NCBI RefSeq assembly: GCF_014204495.1 | Contig: NZ_JACHLN010000001.1 | Span: 1,488,001-1,552,000 of the forward strand | Direction: 5' to 3' | DNA from: Sphingomonas kyeonggiensis | Lineage (GTDB): Bacteria > Pseudomonadota > Alphaproteobacteria > Sphingomonadales > Sphingomonadaceae | Length of the DNA: 64,000 nt | Part shown: positions 41,061-50,156 of the stretch, piece after piece | Numbering within the stretch: position 1 is the first letter of the stretch | Layout: each line of letters starts with the position of its first letter | The notes under the pieces: model-generated | What the model was told of the DNA's origin: nothing | Database searches by the model: none | What the model saw: the letters and a program-made list of their open reading frames with translations, nothing else | Made by a program: the position numbers and the translations under genes

Positions 41061-41891
41061 ATGCTCTTTCGATTTGGCCTGGGCCTTGCCGCACTTGCGC
41101 TGACGCTGCTGGCGCAGCCCGGGGCGGCGCAGGCGCAGACGCGGCGGCCGACGATCCAGTTCAGTGACGGCCGGGTCTTTCCCTTCATGAACCTGATCCG
41201 CTTCTGGGAAGCCAATGGCGACCAGGCGATGGGGGAAACACCGAACGAGCGCGCGCCGGGGCGGATCTTCGCCAAGCCGGGAGTCGCCGTGCTGGGCAAT
41301 GTGTCCAAGGCCGATGCGGCTGTCGTCATCCGCAAGCTCACCATCGCCTGCGATGCGCTGCTCGCGCTGGAGCCGCTGCGCGACGTGCATGGATCCTATG
41401 TGATGGCGGCGATCACGGTCAGCCGTGGCCAGTACGGCCAGGTACAGGGGCTGCTGAACATCAAGGCCTATGCGATCAACCTCAACGATCCGGCGACCCG
41501 GGTGGATGCGGGGCGTTATTCGACGCCGGGCGGCGATGGGCCTTCGCTGAACGTCTGGTACAATGCGCCGTTCGACCAGCGCTATTCGGACCGGCTTGCC
41601 ATCTGGGGTGAGCAGGACGGGGTCAAGATCCTGCCGATGGCCGGCGGCTATGCCGGGCTGATCGCCAGGGCGGATCGGCAGCTGCTGGTCCCGGGCCGGA
41701 ACGGGAACGTGCTCAATCCCAAATATCTCGATCCGAGCCGGCCGGCGGGCGAGCTGCAGATGCTCTGGTTCCATGCCGCCAGCGGCTGGCGGGATCGCCA
41801 GGCCCCGACGTCGCAGAACGGGCGGCTGGCAGCCGCGAGCTTCATGGCGGACTGGGGCGCGATCGTGCGCCAGATGGAGCAGGTGCGCTAG
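41061..41891 (+). CDS. Secreted protein of unknown function
   Basis: A 276-aa exported protein: signal peptide MLFRFGLGLAALALTLLAQPGAAQAQ, then mixed alpha/beta sequence (FSDGRVFPFMNLIRFWEANG, KLTIACDALLALEPLRDVHG, SLNVWYNAPFDQRYSDRLAIW) and an aromatic-rich end (MLWFHAASGWRD). ATG 41061 follows GGAGGA; a longer frame begins at 41022. One cysteine only. No family recognised. Its stop overlaps the cytochrome c gene's stop region (4 bp), convergent. Confidence 0.72.
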   Translation: MLFRFGLGLAALALTLLAQPGAAQAQTRRPTIQFSDGRVFPFMNLIRFWEANGDQAMGETPNERAPGRIFAKPGVAVLGNVSKADAAVVIRKLTIACDALLALEPLRDVHGSYVMAAITVSRGQYGQVQGLLNIKAYAINLNDPATRVDAGRYSTPGGDGPSLNVWYNAPFDQRYSDRLAIWGEQDGVKILPMAGGYAGLIARADRQLLVPGRNGNVLNPKYLDPSRPAGELQMLWFHAASGWRDRQAPTSQNGRLAAASFMADWGAIVRQMEQVR

Positions 41892-42340
41892 CGGGCTGGC
41901 CCTGGCCGGCTCTGCAGATAGGCGATGATGTCCGCGCGATCGAGCGGATCGGACACGCCGGAGAACATCATCGTCGTGCCGGGCACCCGCCGGGCGGGGT
42001 CGGCGATCCAGGCATCGAGCGTGGGCGCATCCCAGGTGCCGCCGGCGTCGCGCAGGGCGGCCGAATAGCCGAAGCGCGGGCTGTTCCGCCCCATCGGCCG
42101 GCCATAGATGCCGTAGAGATTGGGGCCGCCGAGATCGGGCGCACCCGGGTTGATCCGGTGGCAGGCCGCGCATCGGCCGAACTTGCGCGCGCCGATCTCG
42201 GCATCCGCTACCTTGAGCAGCGCCTCGAGCGACGGGTTGGGCCCGGCCTTTTGCAGCCGCGCGTCATGCTGGTCGCCCGAGCATCCGGCGAGGAGGGCTG
42301 TGGCGATCAGGGCACAGGTGGAAGCGACGCGCACGAACAT
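41888..42340 (-). CDS. Lipid-anchored cytochrome c, class I-like
   Basis: A 150-aa electron-transfer protein. The signal ends in a lipobox (TALLAGC, Cys20), so it is probably a periplasmic lipoprotein. The haem-binding CAACH is at 57-61; the likely Met ligand is in VPGTTMMFSG. The GPNLYGIYGRPMG and ADIIAYLQS blocks are those of soluble cytochromes c2/cytochrome c family proteins in alphaproteobacteria. Electron partners are not evident from the neighbours. Confidence 0.92.
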   Translation of the reverse strand: MFVRVASTCALIATALLAGCSGDQHDARLQKAGPNPSLEALLKVADAEIGARKFGRCAACHRINPGAPDLGGPNLYGIYGRPMGRNSPRFGYSAALRDAGGTWDAPTLDAWIADPARRVPGTTMMFSGVSDPLDRADIIAYLQSRPGPAR

Positions 42341-42396
42341 GGCGCGGCGCTAAGGGCTCTCGCGCCCGGTTCCCATGGGACGAATTGTCCGGGTGG

Positions 42397-43347
42397 TCAG
42401 GCGCCGGCGGCGGTGAGCCTGTCGAGCTGCGCCTTGCCGAGCGTGACGTTCCAGCTGCCGACCAGCTCCTCGGCCTGGGCGACCGAAGTGGCGCTGGCGA
42501 TCGGGGCGGTGACGCCGGGCTGGGCGGCGAGCCAGGCCAGGGCGATCTGGGCGAGGGTGGCACCGGTCTCGGCGGCGATTTCGTCCAGTGCGGCGAGCAT
42601 GGCCGGGCCCTTGCCCTCCATGAACGCGGTCATCCGGCCGCCGCGCACCGATTTGCCGAGATCGGCCTCGGAACGGTACTTGCCGGTGAGATAGCCCGAG
42701 GCGAGCCCGTAATAGGGCACGCAGCCAATATTATACTCGACGCACAGGTCCTGCAGCTCGCCTTCGTATTTGTGGCGGCTGAGCAGATGATATTCGTTCT
42801 GCAGCGCGCGGTAATGCGGCAGCCCCTCGCGCGTGGCGATGTCGAGCGCGGACTTGAGGCGCATCGCGTGGAAGTTCGACGCGGCGATCGCCTGGACCTT
42901 GCCGGCCTTGATGAGCGTGTCGAACGCGGCGAGGACTTCCTCCTGCGGCACGTCCTCATCGTCCTGGTGCGCGAAATAGAGGTCGATCGTCTCGACGCCG
43001 AGCCGCTTGAGGCTGGCGTCGCAGGCGGCGGCGATGCGCGCCGGGGCGAGCTTGGTGCCGCCCTCGCCATCGAGCATGCCGACCTTGGTGGCGACCTTGA
43101 TCTTGCCCTGCTTGCCCGAGCCCTTCAGCCACTCGCCGATGATCGCCTCGGACTCGCCGCCCTGATGGCCGGGGACCCAGGCGGAATAGACATCGGCGGT
43201 GTCGACCAGCGTGCCGCCGGCCTCGGCGAACCGGTCGAGGATCGCGAAGCTCGTCGCCTTGTCTGCGGTCCAGCCGAAGACGTTGCCGCCGAGGATCAGC
43301 GAAGGCGTCTGGATCCCGCTGGCGCCGAGGTCGCGAAGGTTCGTCAT
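42397..43347 (-). CDS. Aldo/keto reductase
   Basis: A 316-aa NADPH-dependent oxidoreductase of the TIM-barrel AKR family. DTADVYSAW holds the catalytic Tyr54 and Asp49, ATKVGM the Lys, and YFAHQDDED the His. The C-terminal SATSVAQAEELVGS is the NADP phosphate-binding loop. This is the YghZ/IolS-like group; substrate unknown. Its start overlaps the stop of the upstream 53-aa lipoprotein gene (ATGA), so the two are translationally coupled. Confidence 0.92.
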   Translation of the reverse strand: MTNLRDLGASGIQTPSLILGGNVFGWTADKATSFAILDRFAEAGGTLVDTADVYSAWVPGHQGGESEAIIGEWLKGSGKQGKIKVATKVGMLDGEGGTKLAPARIAAACDASLKRLGVETIDLYFAHQDDEDVPQEEVLAAFDTLIKAGKVQAIAASNFHAMRLKSALDIATREGLPHYRALQNEYHLLSRHKYEGELQDLCVEYNIGCVPYYGLASGYLTGKYRSEADLGKSVRGGRMTAFMEGKGPAMLAALDEIAAETGATLAQIALAWLAAQPGVTAPIASATSVAQAEELVGSWNVTLGKAQLDRLTAAGA

Positions 43348-43505
43348 TGCTGGTTTCCGGTGCTGGCGTTGATGTCGGTTGCGGCCGCCGCCGCATCGAG
43401 GTCGCGCGACTGGCTGGGGCTCAGCCCGCCATTGCCGTCATCGGAGCCGCCGCCGCTGCCGCAGGCCGCGAGCGCGAGGAGCAGGAGGAGCGGGGCGAGA
43501 CGCAT
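43344..43505 (-). CDS. 53-aa lipoprotein coupled to the aldo/keto reductase
   Basis: A short ORF encoding MRLAPLLLLLALAACGSGGG at its N-terminus: a textbook lipoprotein signal with Leu-rich core and lipobox Cys15. The mature peptide is hydrophilic (DDGNGG, SQSRDLDAAAAATD) and small. Its TGA overlaps the reductase ATG. Many ORF callers would drop it because of its size. Function unknown. Confidence 0.75.
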   Translation of the reverse strand: MRLAPLLLLLALAACGSGGGSDDGNGGLSPSQSRDLDAAAAATDINASTGNQQ

Positions 43506-43508
43506 GGC

Positions 43509-43769
43509 CTATTCGTCGCCCGAGCCTTCGTCGCCCGAACCGGTGGCACCCGCGGCGTTGCCGACCGGCACGGCCTGGTCGTAATTGCTCTCCGCAGCGC
43601 CAAAAGCGGCATTCTCCGCGGCGTTCACGTCGCCGACCGCTTCGCCCATCGTGTTGCTGTCGCCCGCGACCGATTCATTGGCTTCGGCGGCTTCGTTCTT
43701 CGCGCTCTTGCCGCAGGCCGACAGGCCGAGCAGCGCGACCGCCGCGAGCGGGAGGAAGATCTTGCGCAT
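43509..43769 (-). CDS. Small acidic lipoprotein
   Basis: An 86-aa lipoprotein: MRKIFLPLAAVALLGLSAC with lipobox Cys19, then a low-complexity chain rich in Ala, Glu, Asn and Gly (GKSAKNEAAEANESVAGDSN) that ends in a Gly/Ser/Asp/Glu tail. Its composition suggests an intrinsically disordered, negatively charged surface or periplasmic tail. It lies three bases upstream of the 53-aa lipoprotein gene, and all three genes run in the same direction. Confidence 0.8.
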   Translation of the reverse strand: MRKIFLPLAAVALLGLSACGKSAKNEAAEANESVAGDSNTMGEAVGDVNAAENAAFGAAESNYDQAVPVGNAAGATGSGDEGSGDE

Positions 43770-43857
43770 GACGGGGACCCTTTTGCCGGAAAATTGCTCG
43801 GGCCAAGGGCTAACGGGGGCCGGACTCGCGTGCAAGGCGCATGCGATGCGTTGACCC

Positions 43858-43879
43858 CATATAAAGATATCTTTATATG
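43858..43879. promoter_or_regulatory. Perfect 22-bp palindrome, SahR-type operator
   Basis: The half site CATATAAAGAT is followed directly by its exact reverse complement. It is by far the most AT-rich sequence nearby and ends 10 bp before the ATG of the ArsR-methyltransferase gene that begins the methionine operon. This fits the palindromic sites described for SahR. Confidence 0.85.
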
Positions 43880-43889
43880 TCTAACTGCC

Positions 43890-44843
43890 ATGCAACAGGC
43901 CCTCGCCATCTTCCGTGCCCTTGCCGATTCGACGCGGCTGCGCATCCTTGCGCTCGTCCGCTCGATGGAGCTCAGCGTGGGCGAGCTGGCGCAGGTGCTC
44001 GGGCAAAGCCAGCCGCGCGTCAGCCGGCATGTGAAGATCCTGTGCGACGCCGGGCTGCTCGAGCGGCGCAAGGAAGGCAGCTGGGTGTTCGTCGGCCTGG
44101 GCGCGGATGCCAAGGTGGCGCCGGTGCTGGCCGCGCTCGACCAGTGGAGCGAAGCCGATCACTGGATGGTCGCCGACGAGGCACGCCTTGCGGCGGTGCG
44201 CGCCGACCGGGCGAGCGCGGCGGCCGAATGGTTCGAGAGCAATGCCGGCGAATGGGACGCGATCCGCTCGCTCCATGTCGCGGAGAGCGAAGTCGAGGCG
44301 GCGATGGCCCGGGCGCTGGGAGACGGCGAGATCGGCTATCTGGTCGATATCGGCACCGGCACCGGGCGGATGCTCGAGCTGTTCGCGCCGCGTGCCGAGC
44401 GGGCGCTGGGCATCGACCGCTCCTCCGAGATGCTGCGGCTTGCCCGCGCCAAGCTTTCCGAGCAGGGGCTGGCCAATGCCGAGCTGCGCCAGGCCGATCT
44501 CTATGCGCTGCCGATCCAGGATGGCGGCGCGGATCTCGCTATATTGCATCATGTGCTCCACTTCGCGCAGCAGCCCGGTGCCGCGATCGGCGAGGCGGCG
44601 CGTGTGCTGGCCCCCGGCGGCCGGCTGCTGATCGCCGATTTCGCGCCGCATGAGCGCGAGGAACTGCGCAGCAAGGACGCGCATACGCGCCTCGGTTTCT
44701 CGGACGAGCAGGTGCTCGGCTGGTTCGAGGCGCATGGGCTCGCCCCGATCCAGGTGGAAACGCTGGTGGGCGGCGAGCTGACGGTGAAATTGTGGCTCGG
44801 TCGCAAGACCGGGCAGGTGAATGAAAAGGTGAGGGCCGCATGA
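43890..44843 (+). CDS. ArsR-type regulator fused to a SAM-dependent methyltransferase domain (SahR-like)
   Basis: A 317-aa fusion. Residues about 1-75 are a winged helix (FRALADSTRLRILALVRSME, LGQSQPRVSRHVKILCDAG); about 120-300 is a class I methyltransferase fold (VDIGTGTGRMLELFAP, LADFAPHEREELR-type motifs). Such fusions correspond to SahR, a regulator of methionine and SAM recycling that responds to S-adenosylhomocysteine. Context agrees: metF and both halves of metH follow. Its stop overlaps the metF start (ATGA). The 22-bp palindrome just upstream is the likely operator. Confidence 0.85.
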   Translation: MQQALAIFRALADSTRLRILALVRSMELSVGELAQVLGQSQPRVSRHVKILCDAGLLERRKEGSWVFVGLGADAKVAPVLAALDQWSEADHWMVADEARLAAVRADRASAAAEWFESNAGEWDAIRSLHVAESEVEAAMARALGDGEIGYLVDIGTGTGRMLELFAPRAERALGIDRSSEMLRLARAKLSEQGLANAELRQADLYALPIQDGGADLAILHHVLHFAQQPGAAIGEAARVLAPGGRLLIADFAPHEREELRSKDAHTRLGFSDEQVLGWFEAHGLAPIQVETLVGGELTVKLWLGRKTGQVNEKVRAA

Positions 44844-45754
44844 CTATTCTGGACCCGCTGGCGGCGCCGCTCTTCGCGGATGTGGCGGGCGATATCGATG
44901 TGAGCTTCGAATTCTTCCCGCCCAAGACGGAGAAGATGGAGGAGACGTTGTGGGAGTCGATCGAGACGCTGAGCCCGCTTGGGCCGCGTTTCGTCAGCGT
45001 GACCTATGGCGCCGGCGGCACCACCCGCGAGCGCACCCACAATACGGTGGCGCGGATCGCGCGCGAGACCGGCATCCCGGCGGCGGCGCACCTCACCTGC
45101 GTGGAAGCGACGAAGGAAGAGATCGACCAGGTCGCGCAGGAATATTGGGCGGCGGGCGTGCGCCACATCGTGGCGCTGCGCGGCGATCCGCCCCGCGCCG
45201 GCGAGAAGTACCAGACCCATCCGGGCGGCTATGAGAATGCGGCGGACCTGGTGGCGGGGCTGCGCAAGCTGCATCCGTTCGAAATCTCGGTCGCGGCCTA
45301 TCCCGAATGCCATCCGGATTCGCCCAATCCGACGGCGGACATCGAGAACCTCAAGCGCAAGATCGACGCCGGCGCCAACCGCGCGATCACCCAGTTCTTC
45401 TTCGAGCCGGACACCTTCTTCCGCTTCCGCGACGATGCGGCCAAGGCGGGGATCGACGCCGAGATCGTGCCGGGCATCATGCCGGTGATGAGCTTCGCCA
45501 GCGTGGTGCGCATGGCGGCGATGTGCGGCACCGAAGTGCCCGGCTGGATGGAGCGGCTGTTCGAGGGGCTCGACGAGCATCCGGGCGCGCGCCAGCTCGT
45601 CTCGGCGACGCTGGCGGCGGAGCTGTGCCGCAAGCTCTATGCCGGCGGGGTGCGCCAGTTCCACTTCTACACGCTGAACCGCGCCGAGCTGAGCTACGCG
45701 ATCTGCCATCTGCTGGGCGTGCGGCCGAAGGTGCCGGCACTGGTGGGGGCGTAA
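44840..45754 (+). CDS. metF: Methylenetetrahydrofolate reductase
   Basis: Reduces 5,10-methylene-THF to 5-methyl-THF, the methyl donor for methionine synthase. The 304-aa protein has the MetF fold with FEFFPPKTEKMEE near the N-terminus, SVTYGAGGTTRERT, HLTCVEATKEEIDQ, ALRGDPP and ITQFFFEPDTFFRF. Its start overlaps the regulator stop. It is the first enzyme gene of the operon and directly feeds the methionine synthase halves encoded next. Confidence 0.96.
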   Translation: MTILDPLAAPLFADVAGDIDVSFEFFPPKTEKMEETLWESIETLSPLGPRFVSVTYGAGGTTRERTHNTVARIARETGIPAAAHLTCVEATKEEIDQVAQEYWAAGVRHIVALRGDPPRAGEKYQTHPGGYENAADLVAGLRKLHPFEISVAAYPECHPDSPNPTADIENLKRKIDAGANRAITQFFFEPDTFFRFRDDAAKAGIDAEIVPGIMPVMSFASVVRMAAMCGTEVPGWMERLFEGLDEHPGARQLVSATLAAELCRKLYAGGVRQFHFYTLNRAELSYAICHLLGVRPKVPALVGA

Positions 45755-45763
45755 AATCAATTA

Positions 45764-45791
45764 GCCCCTCTCCCGAGGGGGAGAGGCTTTT
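45764..45791 (+). terminator. Hairpin between metF and the first methionine synthase gene
   Basis: GCCCCTCTCC ... GGGGGAGAGGC with TTTT on the right forms a terminator-like hairpin 9 bp after metF and 12 bp before the next ATG. Inside an apparent operon it may tune downstream expression rather than stop it. Confidence 0.5.
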
Positions 45792-45802
45792 GAGGACTGA
45801 AT

Positions 45803-46852
45803 ATGACTGCACGCGAGAAACTGCTGGCCGAAGCCGCCAAGCGCATCCTGATCACCGACGGCGCGTTCGGCACCGAGATCCAGAACTGGAAGCTCGACGA
45901 AGCCGCCTATGCCGGCGACCTGGGGCTGAGCCATGACCAGAAGGGCAACAACGACATCCTCGCGCTGACCAAGCCCGAGGTGCCGGCGAGCATCCACCGC
46001 GCCTATTTCGAGGCGGGGGCGGACATTGCCGAGACCAACACCTTCTCGGCCAACCGGATCAGCCAGGCCGATTACGGCGCCGAGCATCTGGTGCGCGAGA
46101 TCAATGTCGAGAGCGCCAAGCTCGCCCGCAGCATCGCCGACGAGTTCGAGGCCAGGGATGGCCGCCCGCGCTTCGTCGCCGGCGCGCTGGGGCCGACCAA
46201 CAAGACGCTGTCGCTGAGCCCGGACGTCAACGATCCCGGCTATCGCGAGATCGACTTCGATTACCTCAAGGACGTGTACCGCGAGCAGATCGACGCGCTG
46301 GTCGAAGGCGGGGTGGACTTCATCCTGATCGAGACGGTGTTCGACACGCTCAACGCCAAGGCGGGCGTGATGGCGGCGATCGAAGCGGCGAACGACCTGG
46401 GTCGCGACCTGCCGATCATGCTGTCGATGACGCTGACCGATCTTTCGGGCCGCAACCTGTCGGGGCACACCGTCGAGGCGTTCTGGCATGCTGTGCGGCA
46501 CGCGAAGCCGCTGACGATCGGGCTCAACTGCTCGTTCGGCGCCGAGCAGCTGCGCCCGCATGTGAAGACGCTGTCGGGCATCTGCGACACGCTGATCATG
46601 GTCTATCCGAACGCCGGCCTGCCCAACGAGCTGGGTGCCTATGACGAGGCGCCGGTGACCACCGCCGGACTGGTTAAGGAATGGGCCGATGCCGGCCAGG
46701 TCAATGTGCTGGGCGGCTGCTGCGGCTCGACGCCGGCGCACATCAAGGCGATTGCCGATGCCGTGGCCGGGCTGCCGGCGCGGCCGATCCCCGAAGTCGC
46801 GGTGCGCACCCGGCTGGCCGGGCTCGAGCCGTTCACGATGGCGGCGGCTTAG
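45803..46852 (+). CDS. metH: Methionine synthase, homocysteine-binding part (split MetH N-terminal module)
   Basis: A 349-aa protein equal to the homocysteine S-methyltransferase module of MetH. Key zinc cysteines lie in NCSFGAEQL and GGCCGSTPAH. ITDGAFGTEIQ, FEAGADIAETNTFSA and GPTNKTLSLS are module signatures. It ends where the pterin-binding module should begin; that and the cobalamin modules are encoded by the next gene. Sphingomonads and other alphaproteobacteria use this split arrangement. The REP unit d separates the halves. Confidence 0.93.
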   Translation: MTAREKLLAEAAKRILITDGAFGTEIQNWKLDEAAYAGDLGLSHDQKGNNDILALTKPEVPASIHRAYFEAGADIAETNTFSANRISQADYGAEHLVREINVESAKLARSIADEFEARDGRPRFVAGALGPTNKTLSLSPDVNDPGYREIDFDYLKDVYREQIDALVEGGVDFILIETVFDTLNAKAGVMAAIEAANDLGRDLPIMLSMTLTDLSGRNLSGHTVEAFWHAVRHAKPLTIGLNCSFGAEQLRPHVKTLSGICDTLIMVYPNAGLPNELGAYDEAPVTTAGLVKEWADAGQVNVLGGCCGSTPAHIKAIADAVAGLPARPIPEVAVRTRLAGLEPFTMAAA

Positions 46853-46853
46853 C

Positions 46854-46934
46854 CGTCACCCCGGCGAACGCCGGGGTCTCGCAGTTTTGTAGCGTGCGCA
46901 TGCGGCACGAGATCCCGGCTTTCGCCGGGATGAC
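46854..46934. repeat. REP-type inverted repeat, unit d
   Basis: GTCACCCCGGCGAACGCCGGGG and GATCCCGGCTTTCGCCGGGA face each other across GTAGCGTGCGCATGCGGCAC. It lies in the 97-bp gap between the two methionine synthase genes, leaving only 15 bp for the second gene's ribosome site. Confidence 0.75.
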
Positions 46935-46949
46935 GATTGGAAGAACAGA

Positions 46950-49562
46950 ATGACCACCGCCTCCTCCACCAACTTCGTCAATATCGGCGAGCGCACCAAC
47001 GTCACTGGATCGGCGCGGTTCAAGAAGCTGATCATGGCCGGCGACTATGCCGCCGCCGTGGAAGTGGCGCTGCAGCAGGTGGAAGCCGGCGCGCAGGTGC
47101 TCGACGTCAACATGGACGAGGGCCTGCTCGACGCGTTCGAGGCGATGACCACCTTCCTCAAGCTGATCGCCGCCGAGCCCGACATCGCGCGCATCCCGGT
47201 GATGGTCGACAGCTCCAAGTGGGACGTGATCGAGGCGGGCCTGAAGTGTGTCTCCGGCAAGCCGATCGTCAACTCGATCAGCATGAAGGAAGGCGAGGCG
47301 CAGTTCCTCGAGCATGCCCGCAAGTGCATGCAATATGGCGCGGCCGTGGTCGTGATGGCGTTCGACGAGACCGGCCAGGCCGACACCCAGGCGCGCAAGG
47401 TCGAGATCTGCGAGCGCGCCTACAAGCTGCTCGTCGGGATCGGCTTCCCGCCCGAGGACATCATCTTCGATCCGAATGTGTTCGCGGTGGCGACGGGCAT
47501 CGAGGAGCATAACAATTACGGCGTCGACTTCATCGAGGCATGCCGCGAGATCAAGGCGCGCTGCCCGCATTGCCATATCTCGGGCGGCCTCTCGAACCTG
47601 AGCTTCTCGTTCCGCGGCAACGAGCCGGTGCGCAAGGCGATGCACTCGGTGTTCCTCTACCACGCGATCCCCGCGGGCATGGACATGGCGATCGTCAATG
47701 CTGGCCAGCTCGACGTCTATGACCAGATCGAGCCGGAGCTGCGCACCGCCTGCGAGGACGTGATCCTCAACCGCGATCCCGAGGCGGGCGACCGGCTCGT
47801 CGCGCTCGCCGAGAAGTTCCGCGGCACCGACGCGGCGGCGGAGAAGCAGGCGGCGGAATGGCGCGGCTGGCCGGTCGAGAAGCGGCTGGAGCATGCGCTG
47901 GTCAAGGGCATCGACGCGCATGTCGTCGAGGATACCGAGGAATGCCGCGCCGCGCTGATGGGCAGCGGCGGCCGCCCGATCCAGGTGATCGAGGGCCCGC
48001 TGATGGACGGCATGAACGTGGTCGGCGACCTGTTCGGATCGGGCAAGATGTTCCTGCCCCAGGTGGTGAAGTCGGCGCGCGTGATGAAGAAGGCGGTGGC
48101 GCACCTGATGCCGTTCATCGAAGCGGAGAAGGAAGCCGGCTCCAAGGCCAAGGGCCGCGTGATCATGGCGACCGTGAAGGGCGACGTGCACGATATCGGC
48201 AAGAACATCGTCGGCGTCGTCCTGCAGTGTAACGGCTTCGAAGTGATCGACATGGGCGTGATGGTGCCCTGGTCGGACATCCTAAAGGCCGCGAACGAGA
48301 ATGACGCGGACATGATCGGCCTCAGCGGCCTGATCACGCCGTCGCTCGACGAGATGGTGACCGTCGCCGAGGAGATGCAGCGCGCGCAGATGACGATGCC
48401 GCTGCTGATCGGCGGCGCGACCACTTCGCGCGTCCATACCGCGCTGCGCATCGAGCCGGCCTATACGGGCCCGGTGGTGCATGTGCTCGACGCGTCGCGT
48501 GCGGTGGGCGTGGCGACGGCGCTCGTCTCCGAGACGCAGCGCGACGACTATGTCGCCAAGGTCGCGGCCGAATATGAGCAGGTGCGCCAGGCACGCGCCG
48601 GGCGCGGGCAGAGCGAGCTGCTGCCGCTGGAGAAGGCGCGCGACAACGCCTTCGAGGCGGACATGACCCTCAAGCCGGGCAAGCCGCGCATGCCGGGCGT
48701 CCACAGCTTCGACGACTGGGACCTAAAGGACCTGCGCGAGTATATCGACTGGACGCCCTTCTTCCGCGCCTGGGAGCTGGCGGGCAATTATCCGGCGATC
48801 CTGACCGACGAAGTGGTCGGCGAGAGCGCGAGCAGCCTGTTCGCCGACGCGCAGAAGATGCTCGACACGATCATCGCCGAGAAGTGGCTGACCGCGCGCG
48901 GCGTCGCCGGGCTGTGGCCGTGCCGCCGCAAGGGCGACGACATCATCGTCCATGTCGGCGACGAGGAGCATGTCACGCTGCCGATGCTGCGCCAGCAGAT
49001 TGCGAAACGGGAAGGCCGCGCGAACATGTGCCTGGCCGACTTCATCGACACCCAGGGCGACTGGATCGGCGGCTTCGCGGTCTCGATCCATGGCATCGAG
49101 CCGCATCTCGCGCGCTTCAAGAACGCGATCGACGATTATTCGGACATCCTTCTGAAGGCGCTGGCCGATCGTCTGGCCGAGGCCTTCGCGGAGCGACTGC
49201 ACCAGTTCACCCGCACGTCGCTGTGGGGCTATGCCGAGGGCGAGCAGCTCGACAATGCCGCGCTGATCAAGGAAGAATATCGCGGCATCCGCCCGGCGCC
49301 GGGCTATCCGGCCTGCCCCGAGCACAGCCTGAAGCCGATCCTGTTCAAGATGCTCGACGCGCATCACCGGACCGGCATCTCGTTGACCGAGAGCTTCGCG
49401 ATGCTGCCGACCGCGGCGGTCTCGGGCTTCTATTTCGGGCATCCCCAGGCCGAATATTTCGGCGTGGCCCGGATCGGCCAGGACCAGGTGCAGGACTATG
49501 CTGCGCGGCGCGGCATCGATCTCGACCTGGCGACGCGCTACCTGCGGCCGAACCTGGATTGA
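46950..49562 (+). CDS. metH: Methionine synthase, methyl-THF, cobalamin and activation modules (split MetH C-terminal part)
   Basis: An 870-aa protein completing B12-dependent methionine synthase. The pterin-binding module is at about 1-320 ([31 protein letters not shown]), then the cobalamin cap and Rossmann domain with the ligand motif GDVHDIGKN (His414), [14 protein letters not shown] and [10 protein letters not shown]. The SAM-dependent reactivation module ends the chain (about 580-870, [22 protein letters not shown]). It needs the preceding gene product for homocysteine. Confidence 0.95.
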   Translation: MTTASSTNFVNIGERTNVTGSARFKKLIMAGDYAAAVEVALQQVEAGAQVLDVNMDEGLLDAFEAMTTFLKLIAAEPDIARIPVMVDSSKWDVIEAGLKCVSGKPIVNSISMKEGEAQFLEHARKCMQYGAAVVVMAFDETGQADTQARKVEICERAYKLLVGIGFPPEDIIFDPNVFAVATGIEEHNNYGVDFIEACREIKARCPHCHISGGLSNLSFSFRGNEPVRKAMHSVFLYHAIPAGMDMAIVNAGQLDVYDQIEPELRTACEDVILNRDPEAGDRLVALAEKFRGTDAAAEKQAAEWRGWPVEKRLEHALVKGIDAHVVEDTEECRAALMGSGGRPIQVIEGPLMDGMNVVGDLFGSGKMFLPQVVKSARVMKKAVAHLMPFIEAEKEAGSKAKGRVIMATVKGDVHDIGKNIVGVVLQCNGFEVIDMGVMVPWSDILKAANENDADMIGLSGLITPSLDEMVTVAEEMQRAQMTMPLLIGGATTSRVHTALRIEPAYTGPVVHVLDASRAVGVATALVSETQRDDYVAKVAAEYEQVRQARAGRGQSELLPLEKARDNAFEADMTLKPGKPRMPGVHSFDDWDLKDLREYIDWTPFFRAWELAGNYPAILTDEVVGESASSLFADAQKMLDTIIAEKWLTARGVAGLWPCRRKGDDIIVHVGDEEHVTLPMLRQQIAKREGRANMCLADFIDTQGDWIGGFAVSIHGIEPHLARFKNAIDDYSDILLKALADRLAEAFAERLHQFTRTSLWGYAEGEQLDNAALIKEEYRGIRPAPGYPACPEHSLKPILFKMLDAHHRTGISLTESFAMLPTAAVSGFYFGHPQAEYFGVARIGQDQVQDYAARRGIDLDLATRYLRPNLD

Positions 49563-49573
49563 TCTGATTCCCG

Positions 49574-49652
49574 TTCCCCGGCGAAAGCCGGGGTCCAGGG
49601 TAACAAGCGATAAGGCAGAGAAACCCTGTTCCCCGGCTTTCGCCGGGGAACA
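49574..49652. repeat. REP-type inverted repeat, unit e
   Basis: TTCCCCGGCGAAAGCCGGGG and CCCCGGCTTTCGCCGGGGAA enclose CCAGGGTAAC ... AGGCAGAGAAACCCTG, the same inner sequence as unit c at 29021. It lies between convergent genes. Confidence 0.8.
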
Positions 49653-49667
49653 GGCTTGTTATTGGCC

Positions 49668-49967
49668 TTAGGGCTGCGTGTACTGCCCCTTGGTCCAGCC
49701 CGAGCTGCCGGGATCGGAGCAATATTCGGTCGTGAGGTCGTTGCCGGTCACATAGAGGCGGATGTGCTGCCCGGCCGAATCCGCCCAGGTGATGGCCGAG
49801 GCCTGCTGGCCCGGGAAGCTGGCGCCGGTGACCCAGCCATTGCCGTCGTTGCAGCGCTCGGTGATCGTGTAGTTGTCGCTCGAATAGACGCGGATATGCA
49901 GCGCGTGGTTGCTGTCGAACCAGCTGATCGCGCAGGTGCTCACTGGAAAGCTTGGGTTATCGGCCAT
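49668..49967 (-). CDS. Fucose-binding-type lectin, RSL/AAL family
   Basis: A 99-aa protein made of two beta-propeller-type repeats, the size of the Ralstonia lectin RSL. Repeat 1 has HIRVYSSDN, ITERCNDGNGWVTGA (R26, E37, W45); repeat 2 has HIRLYVTGND, TTEYCSDPGSSGWTKGQY (R70, E81, W91). In RSL/AAL, an Arg, a Glu and Trp residues hold L-fucose, and two repeats trimerise into a six-bladed propeller. There is no signal peptide, as in RSL. ATG 49967 is chosen because the fold begins there. Monocistronic. Confidence 0.85.
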   Translation of the reverse strand: MADNPSFPVSTCAISWFDSNHALHIRVYSSDNYTITERCNDGNGWVTGASFPGQQASAITWADSAGQHIRLYVTGNDLTTEYCSDPGSSGWTKGQYTQP

Positions 49968-50156
49968 TGGAGTTCCCCCTCTTTGCTGCACGCCTCGAGG
50001 GCGCGCGGCGGGAGGCTCCCTTTTCGCCTGAGCCGGGGCAACCGGCATTCGGTCCGGATCGGTGCGGCGCGGGCCGGGGACACTTTAATCTGGGTTGATC
50101 CCGGAACGCCCGGCAATCGATAAGGTTGTGCGATCGTCACGATCCCCGGAGCCTGC

